Assembly: GCF_030812295.1 (NCBI RefSeq)
Contig: NZ_JAUSSK010000003.1
Span: 1-64,000, forward strand
Length of the DNA: 64,000 nt
Source: Luteibacter jiangsuensis
GTDB lineage: Bacteria > Pseudomonadota > Gammaproteobacteria > Xanthomonadales > Rhodanobacteraceae
Direction: 5' to 3'
The notes beneath the pieces are model-generated. The model did not search any database and had not been told where the DNA came from. It saw nothing but the letters and a program-made list of their open reading frames with translations. The translations under genes and the position numbers were made by a program. Positions 11,328-19,429 of this stretch are shown here, one piece after another (positions within the stretch are counted from its first letter, which is position 1; each line of letters opens with the position of its first letter).

Positions 11328-11600
11328 TCACCATTTTCCCAGGTTGCAGTCCGTGGCGACGGTCTGCGTATAAAGATTGCGACCCCGTCTATCTGTAAAA
11401 AGATGCGTTCCGGTTACTGTGTTTCTGGAAGAATCGAAACGGTCGCCCGCGTACGATCGCCATGTGAAGCTTTTTCTTGCGGAGACGGCGTGGCCGCCTA
11501 CAGAACCGAAGCCAACGTGCTGACTGATTGTCGTCATCCAATAGCTGTCGAAGCCGGGCCTGTCGTACGTGACAGATTCGTTGATCGCTCCGGCGATCGG
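11328..11600 (-). pseudogene. Truncated copy of the small secreted protein
   Basis: From about 11597 down to 11328 the minus strand encodes a sequence matching residues 32-119 of the intact small protein at 12520-12879 (shared AGxINESVTYDRP, MTT, HVGFG, VGGH, TWRSYAGDRFDSS, NTVTGTHLF, ATDCNL). The signal peptide and first Cys are missing: the homology stops where a copy of the kup 3' end begins, and an in-frame TAG lies immediately upstream. An internal ATG at 11537 could still give 69 residues, but these could not be exported. Read as a deletion or recombination product. Confidence 0.75.
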
Positions 11601-11633
11601 CTAATCGAGCTGGGCGTGCAGGTCGAGATTTGA
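11592..11633 (+). pseudogene. Decayed copy of the kup 3' end (copy 2)
   Basis: On the plus strand this stretch reads GDRLIELGVQVEI then TGA, against GNRLIELGAQVEI then TAG at the end of kup. About three quarters of the bases are identical and most differences are synonymous, so it derives from a coding kup tail. The copy abuts the truncated small-protein gene at about 11597. Confidence 0.8.
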
Positions 11634-11650
11634 CGTTCGGCCGCGAACGT
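11633..11650. terminator. Stem-loop after kup-tail copy 2
   Basis: ACGTTCG (11633-11639) pairs with CGAACGT (11644-11650) around a 4-base loop. It occupies the same place relative to the kup-tail copy as the 13-bp hairpin does relative to kup. No U run, so its activity as a terminator is unproven. Confidence 0.4.
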
Positions 11651-11723
11651 GTCGCCGGGGCCGACTTGATGGGCGGTGCCAGCATGGCGCCGCTATTTCA
11701 TCACCACATTGGCTTGCGAAGAA

Positions 11724-12518
11724 TCAAGTCTCGATAAGGTTGCGCGCAATCTCGAGTAGCCTGGCCTGATTTGCTTCATGGGCCTCGGGGTGCAGGGGTT
11801 GCAGGCGCATCGAATAGATCTTGCGCTCGTTGACCCATCCGACGGTCACCAGTGTGCGTCCTGATGCATCGCGTGCGGTCTTGGTTGTGCCTGATTGTCC
11901 ATTGACGTCGATGTTCATCCACTCCCGAATCAGAGTGACGGACTCGTTGCCGGCTGCGTGATCCGTTTCATTGAGCACGATGAGGCCGAGGCCGGGCACT
12001 TCAAATGTCCGGGCAAGACCGGTCCATTTCCCATTGACGTAGCTTCCGCCAAGACGGACTTCCATCAACGTCGCTGACGACAGTTCAGACGTTCCCAACT
12101 CTGCGGGATTGACCAGAAGATCCTTCCGGACATCGTTCAACGAACGAAAAGCCCTGTCGTGCCTGGGCATTTTCCCACGTTCAGTTGCCGCGGCTTTCAT
12201 TCGGCCCCGCACGTCTACAACCTCGCCGGCTTCCGCCGAATAGAACCCCCGGCTTCTCTGCTGTTCGATCTGTTTGCGCTCTATCTCGGCCTGGTCGGGT
12301 GTGCTCCATGATTCGCTGAGAGGCACGACATGAAGTCCAGGAGCGGTATTGACCTTGCTGATGTCGACTCCCTGCTCAAGGGTCTGCTGAACCTGTGCTC
12401 TCGAAAGCGCTGGTAGCCTCACGTCGCGGGACGTATCGGCAGTTCCATGCGCCATCGTCGCAAATCCGGCAACGCAAACCAGCGGCAAAGTGACGTATCG
12501 AATTTTTTTGTGAGTCAT
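11724..12518 (-). CDS. Secreted paralogue B (unknown family)
   Basis: A 264-residue exported protein, the closest relative of paralogue A and collinear with it along the whole length (GLHVVPLSESWSTPDQA, QRSRGFYSAE, PRHDRAFRSLN, LGTSELSSATLMEVRLGG, WTGLARTFEVPGLG, EWMNIDVNG, ANQARLLEIARNL). The ATG at 12518 starts a clear signal peptide (MTHKKIRYVTLPLVCVAGFA) and lies one base past the stop of the small-protein gene (TGA-A-ATG), with GGGGGAG inside that gene as ribosome site; the pair is translationally coupled. Function unknown. The lower GC suggests foreign origin or weak selection on codon use. Confidence 0.82.
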   Translation of the reverse strand: MTHKKIRYVTLPLVCVAGFATMAHGTADTSRDVRLPALSRAQVQQTLEQGVDISKVNTAPGLHVVPLSESWSTPDQAEIERKQIEQQRSRGFYSAEAGEVVDVRGRMKAAATERGKMPRHDRAFRSLNDVRKDLLVNPAELGTSELSSATLMEVRLGGSYVNGKWTGLARTFEVPGLGLIVLNETDHAAGNESVTLIREWMNIDVNGQSGTTKTARDASGRTLVTVGWVNERKIYSMRLQPLHPEAHEANQARLLEIARNLIET

Positions 12519-12519
12519 T

Positions 12520-12879
12520 TCACCACTCCCCCAGGTTACAGTCTGTCGCGATGGTCTGCTGGTAGCGTCTGAGTCCAAATTCGTCGACGAAGAGGTGTGT
12601 TCCCGTGACGGTGTTTTTGGAAGAGTCGAAACGGTCGCCTGCGTACGATCGCCAGGTGTACGCCTTCGGTGCCGAGCGCGTGTGGCCGCCTACGGCGCCG
12701 AAGCCCACATGCGTACTGAACGTCGTCATCCAATGGCTATCCAGGTTTGGCCTGTCGTATGTGACGGATTCGTTGATCACGCCGGCGACACAATTCGCCC
12801 GGCTGATCGATTTGATAAGCGCGTTCGCGTCAGTCGCTGTAACAGCGAGGACGGCGGCGGTCACTATCTGAGCCTTCAT
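12520..12879 (-). CDS. Small secreted two-cysteine protein
   Basis: A 119-residue exported protein of no family I recognise. The start at 12879 is preceded by AAGGAG. A signal peptide ends at about residue 20 (DANA). The mature part has Cys30 near its start and Cys114 near its end (ATDCNLGEW), which could close the chain by a disulfide, with a Tyr/Trp/Thr/Gly-rich beta-like middle. It is first in a coupled pair with paralogue B. A truncated duplicate with the same arrangement lies at 11328-11600. The promoter should be in the 461-base gap upstream; I cannot pick it out. Confidence 0.75.
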   Translation of the reverse strand: MKAQIVTAAVLAVTATDANALIKSISRANCVAGVINESVTYDRPNLDSHWMTTFSTHVGFGAVGGHTRSAPKAYTWRSYAGDRFDSSKNTVTGTHLFVDEFGLRRYQQTIATDCNLGEW

Positions 12880-12983
12880 GCATGCTCCTTCAAGGTGCTG
12901 CCCGAATGGGCTTCAGCAAATTAAAGGCACGACCGGCGGAGGTGCAGTCGATCCTGCCCACCACGACTTGTAGGCCCACGCTG

Positions 12984-13048
12984 CTGGCGATAGCGTTCTT
13001 CCAGATCCCCAGGAGACTGTTGTTGAGCCCGAGCGCGGGTCGAGATCT
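12984..13048 (+). pseudogene. Decayed copy of the kup 3' end (copy 3)
   Basis: 12984-13009 matches kup 10393-10418 at 23 of 26 positions and encodes AIAFFQIP against ATAFFQIP in kup. The match continues with small indels to about 13048 (GAGCCCGAGCGCG, CGAGATCTT against GAGTTGGGCGCGCAGG, GGAAATCTA), where the frame is lost. The rest of the gap 12880-13340 holds no gene I can support. Confidence 0.75.
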
Positions 13049-13340
13049 TCGGCCTGCACCTCCCGCGGAATCGCTCTGAGAATGGCACCCGACGCCGCCC
13101 CTCCGAACGACGCGGTGGGTTGTCGGGCGAGCTGGACATCGGGTAAGTCTCGGAAATGCCTGCGGCCCCTAACGTTACCTTCCGTTGGGAAACGTAAGGA
13201 GCTTATGTACTGCGAGGGCGTGCCCGCAATTCGTCAAGGAGGTTCCGCTCGTCACCTGTCGATATGCACTGGTCGTTGCAGTTGCGGCACCTCTTTAGCC
13301 TTGCCTGTGTCCGAATCACGGGCATAGGAGGAGGTAGAAC

Positions 13341-14132
13341 ATGCGAACAGCAAGATGTGCCATTGCGCTCGCCCTTTGCACGTGGCGCCTCGTTCCGGCG
13401 ACACACGCGACGGAAAACGTTCTTTCAGATTCGTTTGTCGTCAAATCCGGCATACCCGCGAGTGAGGTGGAACGAGCACGGGCCGAAGGGTTCGACATGA
13501 GTCGCATGCATGGGGCCCCTGGTCCGCACATCGTTCCTCTCGACGAGTCGCCTTTCGTCGGCCCCCTGGCACAACAAGTCAGACAAGAGCTTGCCGAGCA
13601 GAAGGTGAATGGCGTGGGGATTGCGCGACAAGGTGAGGTGCCGGACCTCCGGAAGGCGAGTCGCATGGCGCTGAAAAGCCGTAGTCGCATGGCTCCATCT
13701 GACAGGCCATATCAGTCGTTGGCATCCATTCGGCCGCATTTGCGCTACGAGCCGATTTCGGTGAAAGGAACGATTCTCCAAAACGTGCGGCTCGTGGAGG
13801 CTACAACAGGCGGCGGACTTCTCGATGGTCGGTGGACAGGCGTCTCACGATCCTGGGAAGTGGCTGGCCTGGGCTATGTTCAGTTGGAGGAATCCGAATA
13901 TCGCGAGAGTGGTGGTTCGATCACTCTCATCAAGGAATGGGTCAATGCGGATGTCAACGGCAGTCCAGGGTCCGTCCAGACAAAGCGGGAGCGCCGTGGT
14001 AAAACCCTCGTTTCGCTCGATTGGGTCACGGACAATACGGCTTTCCGTCTGGATCTTCAGCCCCTCGATCCCAATGCGGTGAAGGCGAACCAAGAGGCCT
14101 TGCTGGCTCTTGCGCGCAGCTTGGGCGGCTGA
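13341..14132 (+). CDS. Secreted paralogue C (unknown family, opposite strand)
   Basis: A 263-residue exported protein and a divergent member of the same family as A and B. It keeps the core WTGVSRSWEVAGLGYV, ITLIKEWVNADVNG, GKTLVSLDW and the C-terminal LQPLDPNAVKANQEALLALAR, plus GPHIVPLDES and QSLASIRPHL. The N-terminus (MRTARCAIALALCTWRLVPATHA) is a signal peptide. A strong GGAGGAGGT ribosome site stands 5 bases upstream of the ATG. It is inverted relative to A and B and has no small-protein partner, so it may be the older, separately evolving copy. Confidence 0.78.
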   Translation: MRTARCAIALALCTWRLVPATHATENVLSDSFVVKSGIPASEVERARAEGFDMSRMHGAPGPHIVPLDESPFVGPLAQQVRQELAEQKVNGVGIARQGEVPDLRKASRMALKSRSRMAPSDRPYQSLASIRPHLRYEPISVKGTILQNVRLVEATTGGGLLDGRWTGVSRSWEVAGLGYVQLEESEYRESGGSITLIKEWVNADVNGSPGSVQTKRERRGKTLVSLDWVTDNTAFRLDLQPLDPNAVKANQEALLALARSLGG

Positions 14133-14197
14133 CGGTGGAGTCGGGTGCGGGGTGGCCCTAGGGCTGCCCCACGCCCAAGACCTGCCATAATGCGCCC

Positions 14198-15238
14198 ATG
14201 TCAGAGCACCGCATCATTTCCGCTGCCGCCGCCATGGACGACGAGGCGCTGGAAGCCAGCATCCGTCCGAAGCGCCTGGCCGAATATCTCGGCCAGCAGA
14301 CGGTACGCGAGCAGATGTCCATCTATATCGAGGCCGCGCGGCGGCGGGGCGGGGCGCTGGATCACGTTCTGATCTTCGGCCCCCCCGGCCTGGGCAAGAC
14401 CACGCTCTCGCACGTCATCGCCAACGAATTGGGCGTCAACGTGCGCTCCACGTCGGGCCCGGTTTTGGAGCGGGCGGGCGACCTGGCCGCCCTGCTCACC
14501 AACCTGGAAGCCAACGACGTCCTCTTCGTGGACGAGATCCACCGCCTTTCACCCGTGGTGGAGGAAGTGCTCTACCCGGCGATGGAAGACTTCCAGATCG
14601 ACATCATGATCGGCGAAGGACCGGCCGCCCGGTCGATCAAGCTCGACCTGCCACCCTTCACGCTGATCGGCGCGACCACCCGGGCGGGCTTGCTCACCGG
14701 TCCGCTGCGCGACCGTTTCGGCATCATCCAGCGCCTGGAGTTCTATAGCGTCGACGAGCTGACGGCGATCGTCCGTCGCGCCGCACGGATCTTCAATATC
14801 GACTGCGAGCTGGACGGTGCCATCGAGATCGCCCGCCGCTCGCGCGGCACGCCGCGTATCGCCAACCGGCTCTTGCGCCGGGTACGCGATTTCGCCGAGG
14901 TGCGCGGCGATGGCCGGATCACCCATGAGCTGGCCCGCGCGGCCACCGATATGCTCAAGGTGGACGCCGAGGGTTTCGACGACCTCGACCGGCGGTTGCT
15001 CAGCACGATCATCGAGAGCTTCGACGGCGGTCCGGTCGGGGTGGAGTCGCTGGCGGCCGCGCTCAGCGAGGATCGCGGCACCCTCGAGGACGTGGTCGAA
15101 CCCTACCTGATCCAGCAGGGCTACCTGATCCGTACCGCCCGTGGCCGCATGGCCTCGGCCAAGGCCTGGCGGCACCTCGGGCTGACCCCGCCGCCGCGCC
15201 AGGTGGCCACGCCGGACCTGTTCCCGGGCGACGCATGA
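14198..15238 (+). CDS. ruvB: Holliday-junction helicase RuvB
   Basis: The 346-residue AAA+ motor that drives branch migration with RuvA. Walker [11 protein letters not shown] (about residue 64), Walker B VDEIHRL, sensor [18 protein letters not shown] and the C-terminal winged-helix domain ([18 protein letters not shown]) are all present. The stop overlaps the ybgC start (ATGA at 15235-15238). Confidence 0.98.
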   Translation: MSEHRIISAAAAMDDEALEASIRPKRLAEYLGQQTVREQMSIYIEAARRRGGALDHVLIFGPPGLGKTTLSHVIANELGVNVRSTSGPVLERAGDLAALLTNLEANDVLFVDEIHRLSPVVEEVLYPAMEDFQIDIMIGEGPAARSIKLDLPPFTLIGATTRAGLLTGPLRDRFGIIQRLEFYSVDELTAIVRRAARIFNIDCELDGAIEIARRSRGTPRIANRLLRRVRDFAEVRGDGRITHELARAATDMLKVDAEGFDDLDRRLLSTIIESFDGGPVGVESLAAALSEDRGTLEDVVEPYLIQQGYLIRTARGRMASAKAWRHLGLTPPPRQVATPDLFPGDA

Positions 15239-15639
15239 ACCCGTTCCGCTGGCCCGTCCGCATCTACTGGGAAGATACCGACGCCGGTGGCGTGGTGTAT
15301 CACGCCAACTACGTCCGCTTCATGGAGCGAGCCAGGACGGAATGGCTGCGTGCCCAGGGCATCGACCAGGTCGCCCTGCGTGAGGCGACCGGGCTCGGCT
15401 TCGTGGTCCGCGACATGCACCTGGATTTCCACCGGCCGGCCCGTCTGGATGATGAACTCCTGGTGACGGTAGCGATCAAAGAACGCCGTTCAGCCAGTAT
15501 GCTGTTCGATCAGGAGATCGTGCGGGGGGATGTGCCGCTGGTGCGCGCCAAGGTGCGCGCCGCGTGCGTGAACCTCGACACGATGCGTCCGGCACAGATC
15601 CCGGCGGATCTGTTTCCCCCCGAATTCCCCTTTACCTAA
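15235..15639 (+). CDS. ybgC: Tol-Pal associated acyl-CoA thioesterase YbgC
   Basis: A 134-residue hotdog-fold thioesterase, the usual first gene of the tol-pal operon. The motif [20 protein letters not shown] contains the catalytic Asp of the 4-hydroxybenzoyl-CoA thioesterase type, and ERARTEWLR follows as in YbgC. It may act on acyl-CoA or acyl-ACP in phospholipid metabolism. Coupled to ruvB by a 4-base overlap and followed by tolQ 32 bases later. Confidence 0.95.
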   Translation: MNPFRWPVRIYWEDTDAGGVVYHANYVRFMERARTEWLRAQGIDQVALREATGLGFVVRDMHLDFHRPARLDDELLVTVAIKERRSASMLFDQEIVRGDVPLVRAKVRAACVNLDTMRPAQIPADLFPPEFPFT

Positions 15640-15671
15640 GCCCCAGATACCCGGCGGAGAGCCTTCAAGCG

Positions 15672-16355
15672 ATGAACGGTGGACTGAACATTTTCAAGCT
15701 GGTCTCGGAAGCGAGCCTGCCCGTGCAACTGGTGATGCTCCTCTTGCTGGTGTTCTCGTTCCTGTCGTGGGTGATCATCATCCGCAAGTACAGCCAGCTG
15801 AAGACCGCCCACGACAACGCCGAGACCTTCGAGGACCGCTTCTGGTCCGGTGCCGACCTGGCGGCCCTGTTCCGTGAGGTGGGCAACCGCGACGGGCAGC
15901 ACGGCATCGAGAACGTCTTCGAGGCCGGCTTCCGCGAGTTCGCCCGCCAGCGCCAGCGCCGCGTGACCGACTCCAACCGCGTGATGGAAGGCGCCGAGCG
16001 TGCCATGCGCGTGGCCGGCACCCGCGAGATCGGCAAGCTGGAGCAGAACCTCGAGTTCCTGGCCAACGTCGGTTCGATCAGCCCCTACGTGGGCCTGTTC
16101 GGCACGGTCTGGGGCATCATGGGCGCCTTCCAGGGCCTGGGCGAGATGAAGGACGTGACCATCTCGGTCGTCGCCCCGCACATTTCCGAGGCGCTGATCG
16201 CCACCGCGATGGGCCTGTTCGCCGCGATTCCGGCCGTGTGGGCGTACAACCGCTACGCCAACAAGGTGGAGCGCATCGCGTCGCGGTACGAGGTATTCCA
16301 GGAAGAGTTCTCGTCCGTGCTGCAGCGTCAGATCCACTCCGACGAAACGGTCTGA
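15672..16355 (+). CDS. tolQ: Tol-Pal proton channel subunit TolQ
   Basis: A 227-residue inner-membrane protein of the MotA/TolQ/ExbB family. With TolR it uses the proton motive force to energise TolA. Three membrane segments: residues about 18-38 (LVMLLLLVFSFLSWVIII), and two after residue 130 in the conserved SISPYVGLFGTVWGIMGAFQGLG and EALIATAMGLFAAIPAVWAYN. The ATG at 15672 is selected because MNGGLNIFKLVSEAS fits the family start. Confidence 0.97.
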   Translation: MNGGLNIFKLVSEASLPVQLVMLLLLVFSFLSWVIIIRKYSQLKTAHDNAETFEDRFWSGADLAALFREVGNRDGQHGIENVFEAGFREFARQRQRRVTDSNRVMEGAERAMRVAGTREIGKLEQNLEFLANVGSISPYVGLFGTVWGIMGAFQGLGEMKDVTISVVAPHISEALIATAMGLFAAIPAVWAYNRYANKVERIASRYEVFQEEFSSVLQRQIHSDETV

Positions 16356-16364
16356 GCCGGAACG

Positions 16365-16814
16365 ATGGCCATGCGCAACGTCTACCGCCGGCACAAGCGG
16401 AAGCTGAAATCCGAGATCAACGTCGTGCCCTACATCGACGTGATGCTCGTGTTGCTGATCATCTTCATGGTCACCACGCCCATGATGAACCTCGGCGTGG
16501 ACATCCAGCTCCCGCAGACCAACGCCAAGTCCCTGCAGGACAAGAAAGACCCGATCGTGGTGTCGGTCGACGAGGCCGGGCAGATCTACCTGACGGCCAA
16601 CGGCGCCAAGCGCGAACCGGTGAGCGCCGACGAGTTCAGGACAAAGATCACGGCCTTCCATAACGCCAATCCGGAACTCCAGGTCCTGGTCGCGGGCGAC
16701 CAGCGCGTGGGCTATGGCAAGGTTTATTCGATCCTCCCGATCCTCCAGGAGGCCGGCGTCTCCAAGATCGGCCTGATGAGCCAGCCGCAGTCGGCGCAGA
16801 ATGGAAAACCGTAA
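16365..16814 (+). CDS. tolR: Tol-Pal proton channel subunit TolR
   Basis: A 149-residue ExbD/TolR protein with one N-terminal membrane segment carrying the proton-binding Asp (NVVPYIDVMLVLLIIFMVTTP, Asp about residue 25) and a periplasmic domain (VSVDEAGQIYLTANG; VLVAGDQRVGYGKVYSIL). tolA starts 14 bases before its stop, so the genes overlap. Confidence 0.97.
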   Translation: MAMRNVYRRHKRKLKSEINVVPYIDVMLVLLIIFMVTTPMMNLGVDIQLPQTNAKSLQDKKDPIVVSVDEAGQIYLTANGAKREPVSADEFRTKITAFHNANPELQVLVAGDQRVGYGKVYSILPILQEAGVSKIGLMSQPQSAQNGKP

Positions 16815-17745
16815 CGGCACGCCCCGCGCGGTCTTCCTCGCCGCGCTCCTGCACATCGGCATCGTGGCCTTCCTGGGCCTCGCGGTCATTCCGTGCTCGG
16901 ACTACGAGAAGTGGGCCGAGGCCCTGGGCGTGCCCGCGGAATGGAACCCGCTGAAATGCCCGGCTCCGCTGGAACTGCCCGGCCAGATCATCGAGGCCAC
17001 CCTCGTCGGCCCCACGGGCAGCCCGCCGCCCAAGGCCACCAAGGTGAAGCCGACCCCGGACACGACGCCGCCTCCCCCGGTGGTGCCGACGCCGCCTCCG
17101 CCGCAGCCTGAGAAGCCCAAGGTCGAAACCCTCCCGCCGCCGCCGAAGCAGCCCGACCTGAAGGACCAGGAAAAGGTCGTCGACGACGCGGTGCAGAAGG
17201 CCGAGGACGCCAAGCGCCTGCAGGAGGAAAAGCAGCGCCAGCGCCAAGCCGAACTCGACGCCGAGCAGGAGCAGAAGAAGAAAGAGAAGCAGAAGGAGAT
17301 CGACGACATCTTCAAGCAGCTCGACGCGGCGAAGGCGCAGACCAAGAAGGCCGACACCACGAAGAAGCAGGCCGAGCAGCAATTGAAGGATCTGCAGAAC
17401 GCCAAGGACGACGGCCTGCCGGACCTGCCGCCGGCGGACCAGAAGCAATCCGGTACCAACGGCCGCGACACCGGCAAGCTGGGCCAGTACCTGGCCGCGA
17501 TCCAGAACACGGTGACGAGTAACTGGCTGCGCCCGGACAACATGCCCAACGCGTCCTGCCAGGTGCACATCGTCCAGGTACCCGGTGGCCAGGTGCTCAG
17601 CGCCAAGGTCGATTCCAGCTGCCCCTACGATGCCGCTGGCCGGGCATCCATCGAAAATGCCGTGCTGCGCGCCCAGCCGTTGCCCTACCAGGGTTTCGAG
17701 GACGTGTTCCAGCGCAACCTAACGTTCACGTTCAGGCCGCAATGA
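16801..17745 (+). CDS. tolA: Cell-envelope protein TolA
   Basis: A 314-residue protein that spans the periplasm and links TolQR to Pal and TolB. N-terminal membrane anchor at about 9-28 (AVFLAALLHIGIVAFLGLAV), a Pro-rich stretch (about 75-110), a long Lys/Glu/Gln-rich coiled coil (about 115-205) and a C-terminal domain III with two Cys (NASCQVHIVQ and DSSCPYD) that likely form a disulfide. The segment just after the anchor (CSDYEKWAEALGVPAEWNPLKC) also has a Cys pair, which is not in the Escherichia protein. Confidence 0.95.
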   Translation: MENRNGTPRAVFLAALLHIGIVAFLGLAVIPCSDYEKWAEALGVPAEWNPLKCPAPLELPGQIIEATLVGPTGSPPPKATKVKPTPDTTPPPPVVPTPPPPQPEKPKVETLPPPPKQPDLKDQEKVVDDAVQKAEDAKRLQEEKQRQRQAELDAEQEQKKKEKQKEIDDIFKQLDAAKAQTKKADTTKKQAEQQLKDLQNAKDDGLPDLPPADQKQSGTNGRDTGKLGQYLAAIQNTVTSNWLRPDNMPNASCQVHIVQVPGGQVLSAKVDSSCPYDAAGRASIENAVLRAQPLPYQGFEDVFQRNLTFTFRPQ

Positions 17746-17757
17746 TGTAGCGCGCCC

Positions 17758-17779
17758 CGTCCCGGCGAAGGCCGGGACG
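17758..17779 (+). promoter_or_regulatory. Stem-loop between tolA and tolB
   Basis: CGTCCCGGC (17758-17766) pairs perfectly with GCCGGGACG (17771-17779) around GAAG. There is no U tract, so a processing or mRNA-stability hairpin dividing the tolQRA and tolB parts is more likely than a terminator. Confidence 0.5.
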
Positions 17780-17857
17780 AACCGGTTCAGAATCCGGTCA
17801 CGCAGCAAGTGACCTTCGCGTTAACATTTCGCCGCCGTCTCCCATTCCCAGGTCGCA

Positions 17858-19186
17858 ATGAATCCGCCCATGCGCAGAATGCTTTCCCGCCTCGCCATCC
17901 TCCTGGTCGCGCTTGCCGTCTTCGTGGCCGGTCCGGCCGCCGCCCAGTCGCTCAACGTGGACATCGTCGGCGGCCTCAAGACGGCGACGCCCATCGCGGT
18001 CGTCCCCTTCGCCCAGGCGGGGGGTGCGCCCTTGCCGACGGACGTGGCCGACGTCATTCGGGCCGATTTCAACCGGTCAGGCAAATTCCGCTCGCTGGAC
18101 AAGGCCGACATCGTCGAGACCCCATCGCAGGGTTCGGACATCAAGTTCGCGACCTGGCGCCTGCTCAAGCAGGACTTCCTGACCATCGGCCGGATCAACG
18201 ATGCCGGCGGCGGCATGCTCAAGGTCGAATACGAGCTGTGGGACGTCAACAAGCAGCAGAGCCTGCTGGCTCAGTCCTTCACCGCTCCGGCGGGTGACCT
18301 TCGCGGCGTCGCCCACCAGATCGCCGACCAGATCTACGAAAAGGTCACCGGTGTCCGTGGCGCTTTCTGGACCCGCATCGCGTACATCACCGCGGTCGGC
18401 ACCGGAAACAACACCACCTATTCGCTGATCGTGGCCGATTCCGATGGCTACAACCCGCAGGTCGTGGCCCGTTCGCGCGAGTCGCTGCTTTCCCCCGCCT
18501 GGTCGCCGGACGGCAGCAAGATCGCCTACGTCTCGTTCGAGAGCGGCAATTCGGCCGTGTATGTGCAAAACATCTCCACCGGGTCGCGTAGCCTCATCGC
18601 TTCGCACCCGCGCGGCATCAACAGCGCCCCGGCCTGGTCGCCGGACGGCAGCAAGCTGGCGGTGAGCCTGTCCTACGTAGGCAACCCGGAGATCTTCGTC
18701 ATCGATGTTGCCAGCCGTACCGAAACCCGCGTGACGAACAACTTCGCCATCGATACCGAGCCGACCTTCACCCCCGACGGCCAGAGCATCATCTTCACCT
18801 CGGACCGCTCGGGCAAACCACAGCTCTACCAGATGTCCGCTTCGGGCGGTGCCGCCCAGCGCGTCACCTTCCAGGGTGGCTTCAACGCCAGCGCCTCGGT
18901 CAGCTACGACGGCAAGCAGATTGCGATGGTGCAGGGCAACGGGAACGTGTATCGTATCGCCATCATGGACCGTAGCCTGGGTGGGCAGGTGCGTTTCGTT
19001 TCCCCGGGTAACGTGGACGATTCGCCCAGCTTCGCGCCCAACGCCAGCATGCTGCTCTATGCGGCGTCGCAAGGTACTCGCGGCGTCCTGTATGCGGTTT
19101 CGGCAGACGGTCTGGTGCGCCAGCGCCTCGTCCTTTCGGACGGTGACGTGCGCGAACCGTCCTGGGGACCCTATCGACAGCGCTGA
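17858..19186 (+). CDS. tolB: Periplasmic protein TolB
   Basis: A 442-residue periplasmic beta-propeller that binds Pal and TolA. A signal peptide ends AAAQ near residue 30, followed by an N-terminal alpha/beta domain (PIAVVPFAQAGG) and a six-bladed WD40-like propeller with repeated PAWSPDGSKIAYVS, PAWSPDGSKLAVS and PTFTPDGQSIIFTSDRSG units. The ATG at 17858 is used; an ATG at 17870 is almost as good. Confidence 0.96.
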   Translation: MNPPMRRMLSRLAILLVALAVFVAGPAAAQSLNVDIVGGLKTATPIAVVPFAQAGGAPLPTDVADVIRADFNRSGKFRSLDKADIVETPSQGSDIKFATWRLLKQDFLTIGRINDAGGGMLKVEYELWDVNKQQSLLAQSFTAPAGDLRGVAHQIADQIYEKVTGVRGAFWTRIAYITAVGTGNNTTYSLIVADSDGYNPQVVARSRESLLSPAWSPDGSKIAYVSFESGNSAVYVQNISTGSRSLIASHPRGINSAPAWSPDGSKLAVSLSYVGNPEIFVIDVASRTETRVTNNFAIDTEPTFTPDGQSIIFTSDRSGKPQLYQMSASGGAAQRVTFQGGFNASASVSYDGKQIAMVQGNGNVYRIAIMDRSLGGQVRFVSPGNVDDSPSFAPNASMLLYAASQGTRGVLYAVSADGLVRQRLVLSDGDVREPSWGPYRQR

Positions 19187-19230
19187 TGGCGCGCCCTCGC
19201 GGGCGGCGACATCGGCAACGTCCAGGGAAG

Positions 19231-19253
19231 GGTGCGGCCTTGCCGCACCTTTT
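19231..19253 (+). terminator. Intrinsic terminator after tolB
   Basis: GGTGCGGC (19231-19238) pairs with GCCGCACC (19242-19249) and is followed by TTTT. It lies in the 243-base tolB-pal gap, which suggests that pal-cpoB also has its own promoter. Nothing else is recognisable in the gap. Confidence 0.65.
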
Positions 19254-19429
19254 CTGCGGACGGAAGGTTTACCGGCGGCCGCCTCGTGCGGTCGCTGGAA
19301 CGAAGACGCCGGGTGCGGGACAGCGCCCCGTCGACGTAGATGTAAGTAGAAAAACAGCCGGACAACCGGCGGTGCCTGTCCCGAAACCGAAAACCGACTG
19401 TCGGAACTCAACTGTTGAAGGAACGTCCC

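Noticed and set aside
11079-11633. 184-residue plus-strand frame ending in the kup-like tail
   Set aside because: Only the last 13 residues are kup-like; the rest is antisense to the secreted paralogue and the truncated small gene. It is a remnant tail behind a shadow, not a gene.
10393-13048. kup tails as attachment sites of an integrative element
   Set aside because: The repeated 3' ends look like att duplications, but there is no integrase, excisionase or mobility gene between them. Kept only as an alternative to tandem duplication.
13082-13327. 81-residue plus-strand frame between the kup remnant and paralogue C
   Set aside because: No ribosome site at its start, no signal peptide, no resemblance to the neighbouring families; probably non-coding.
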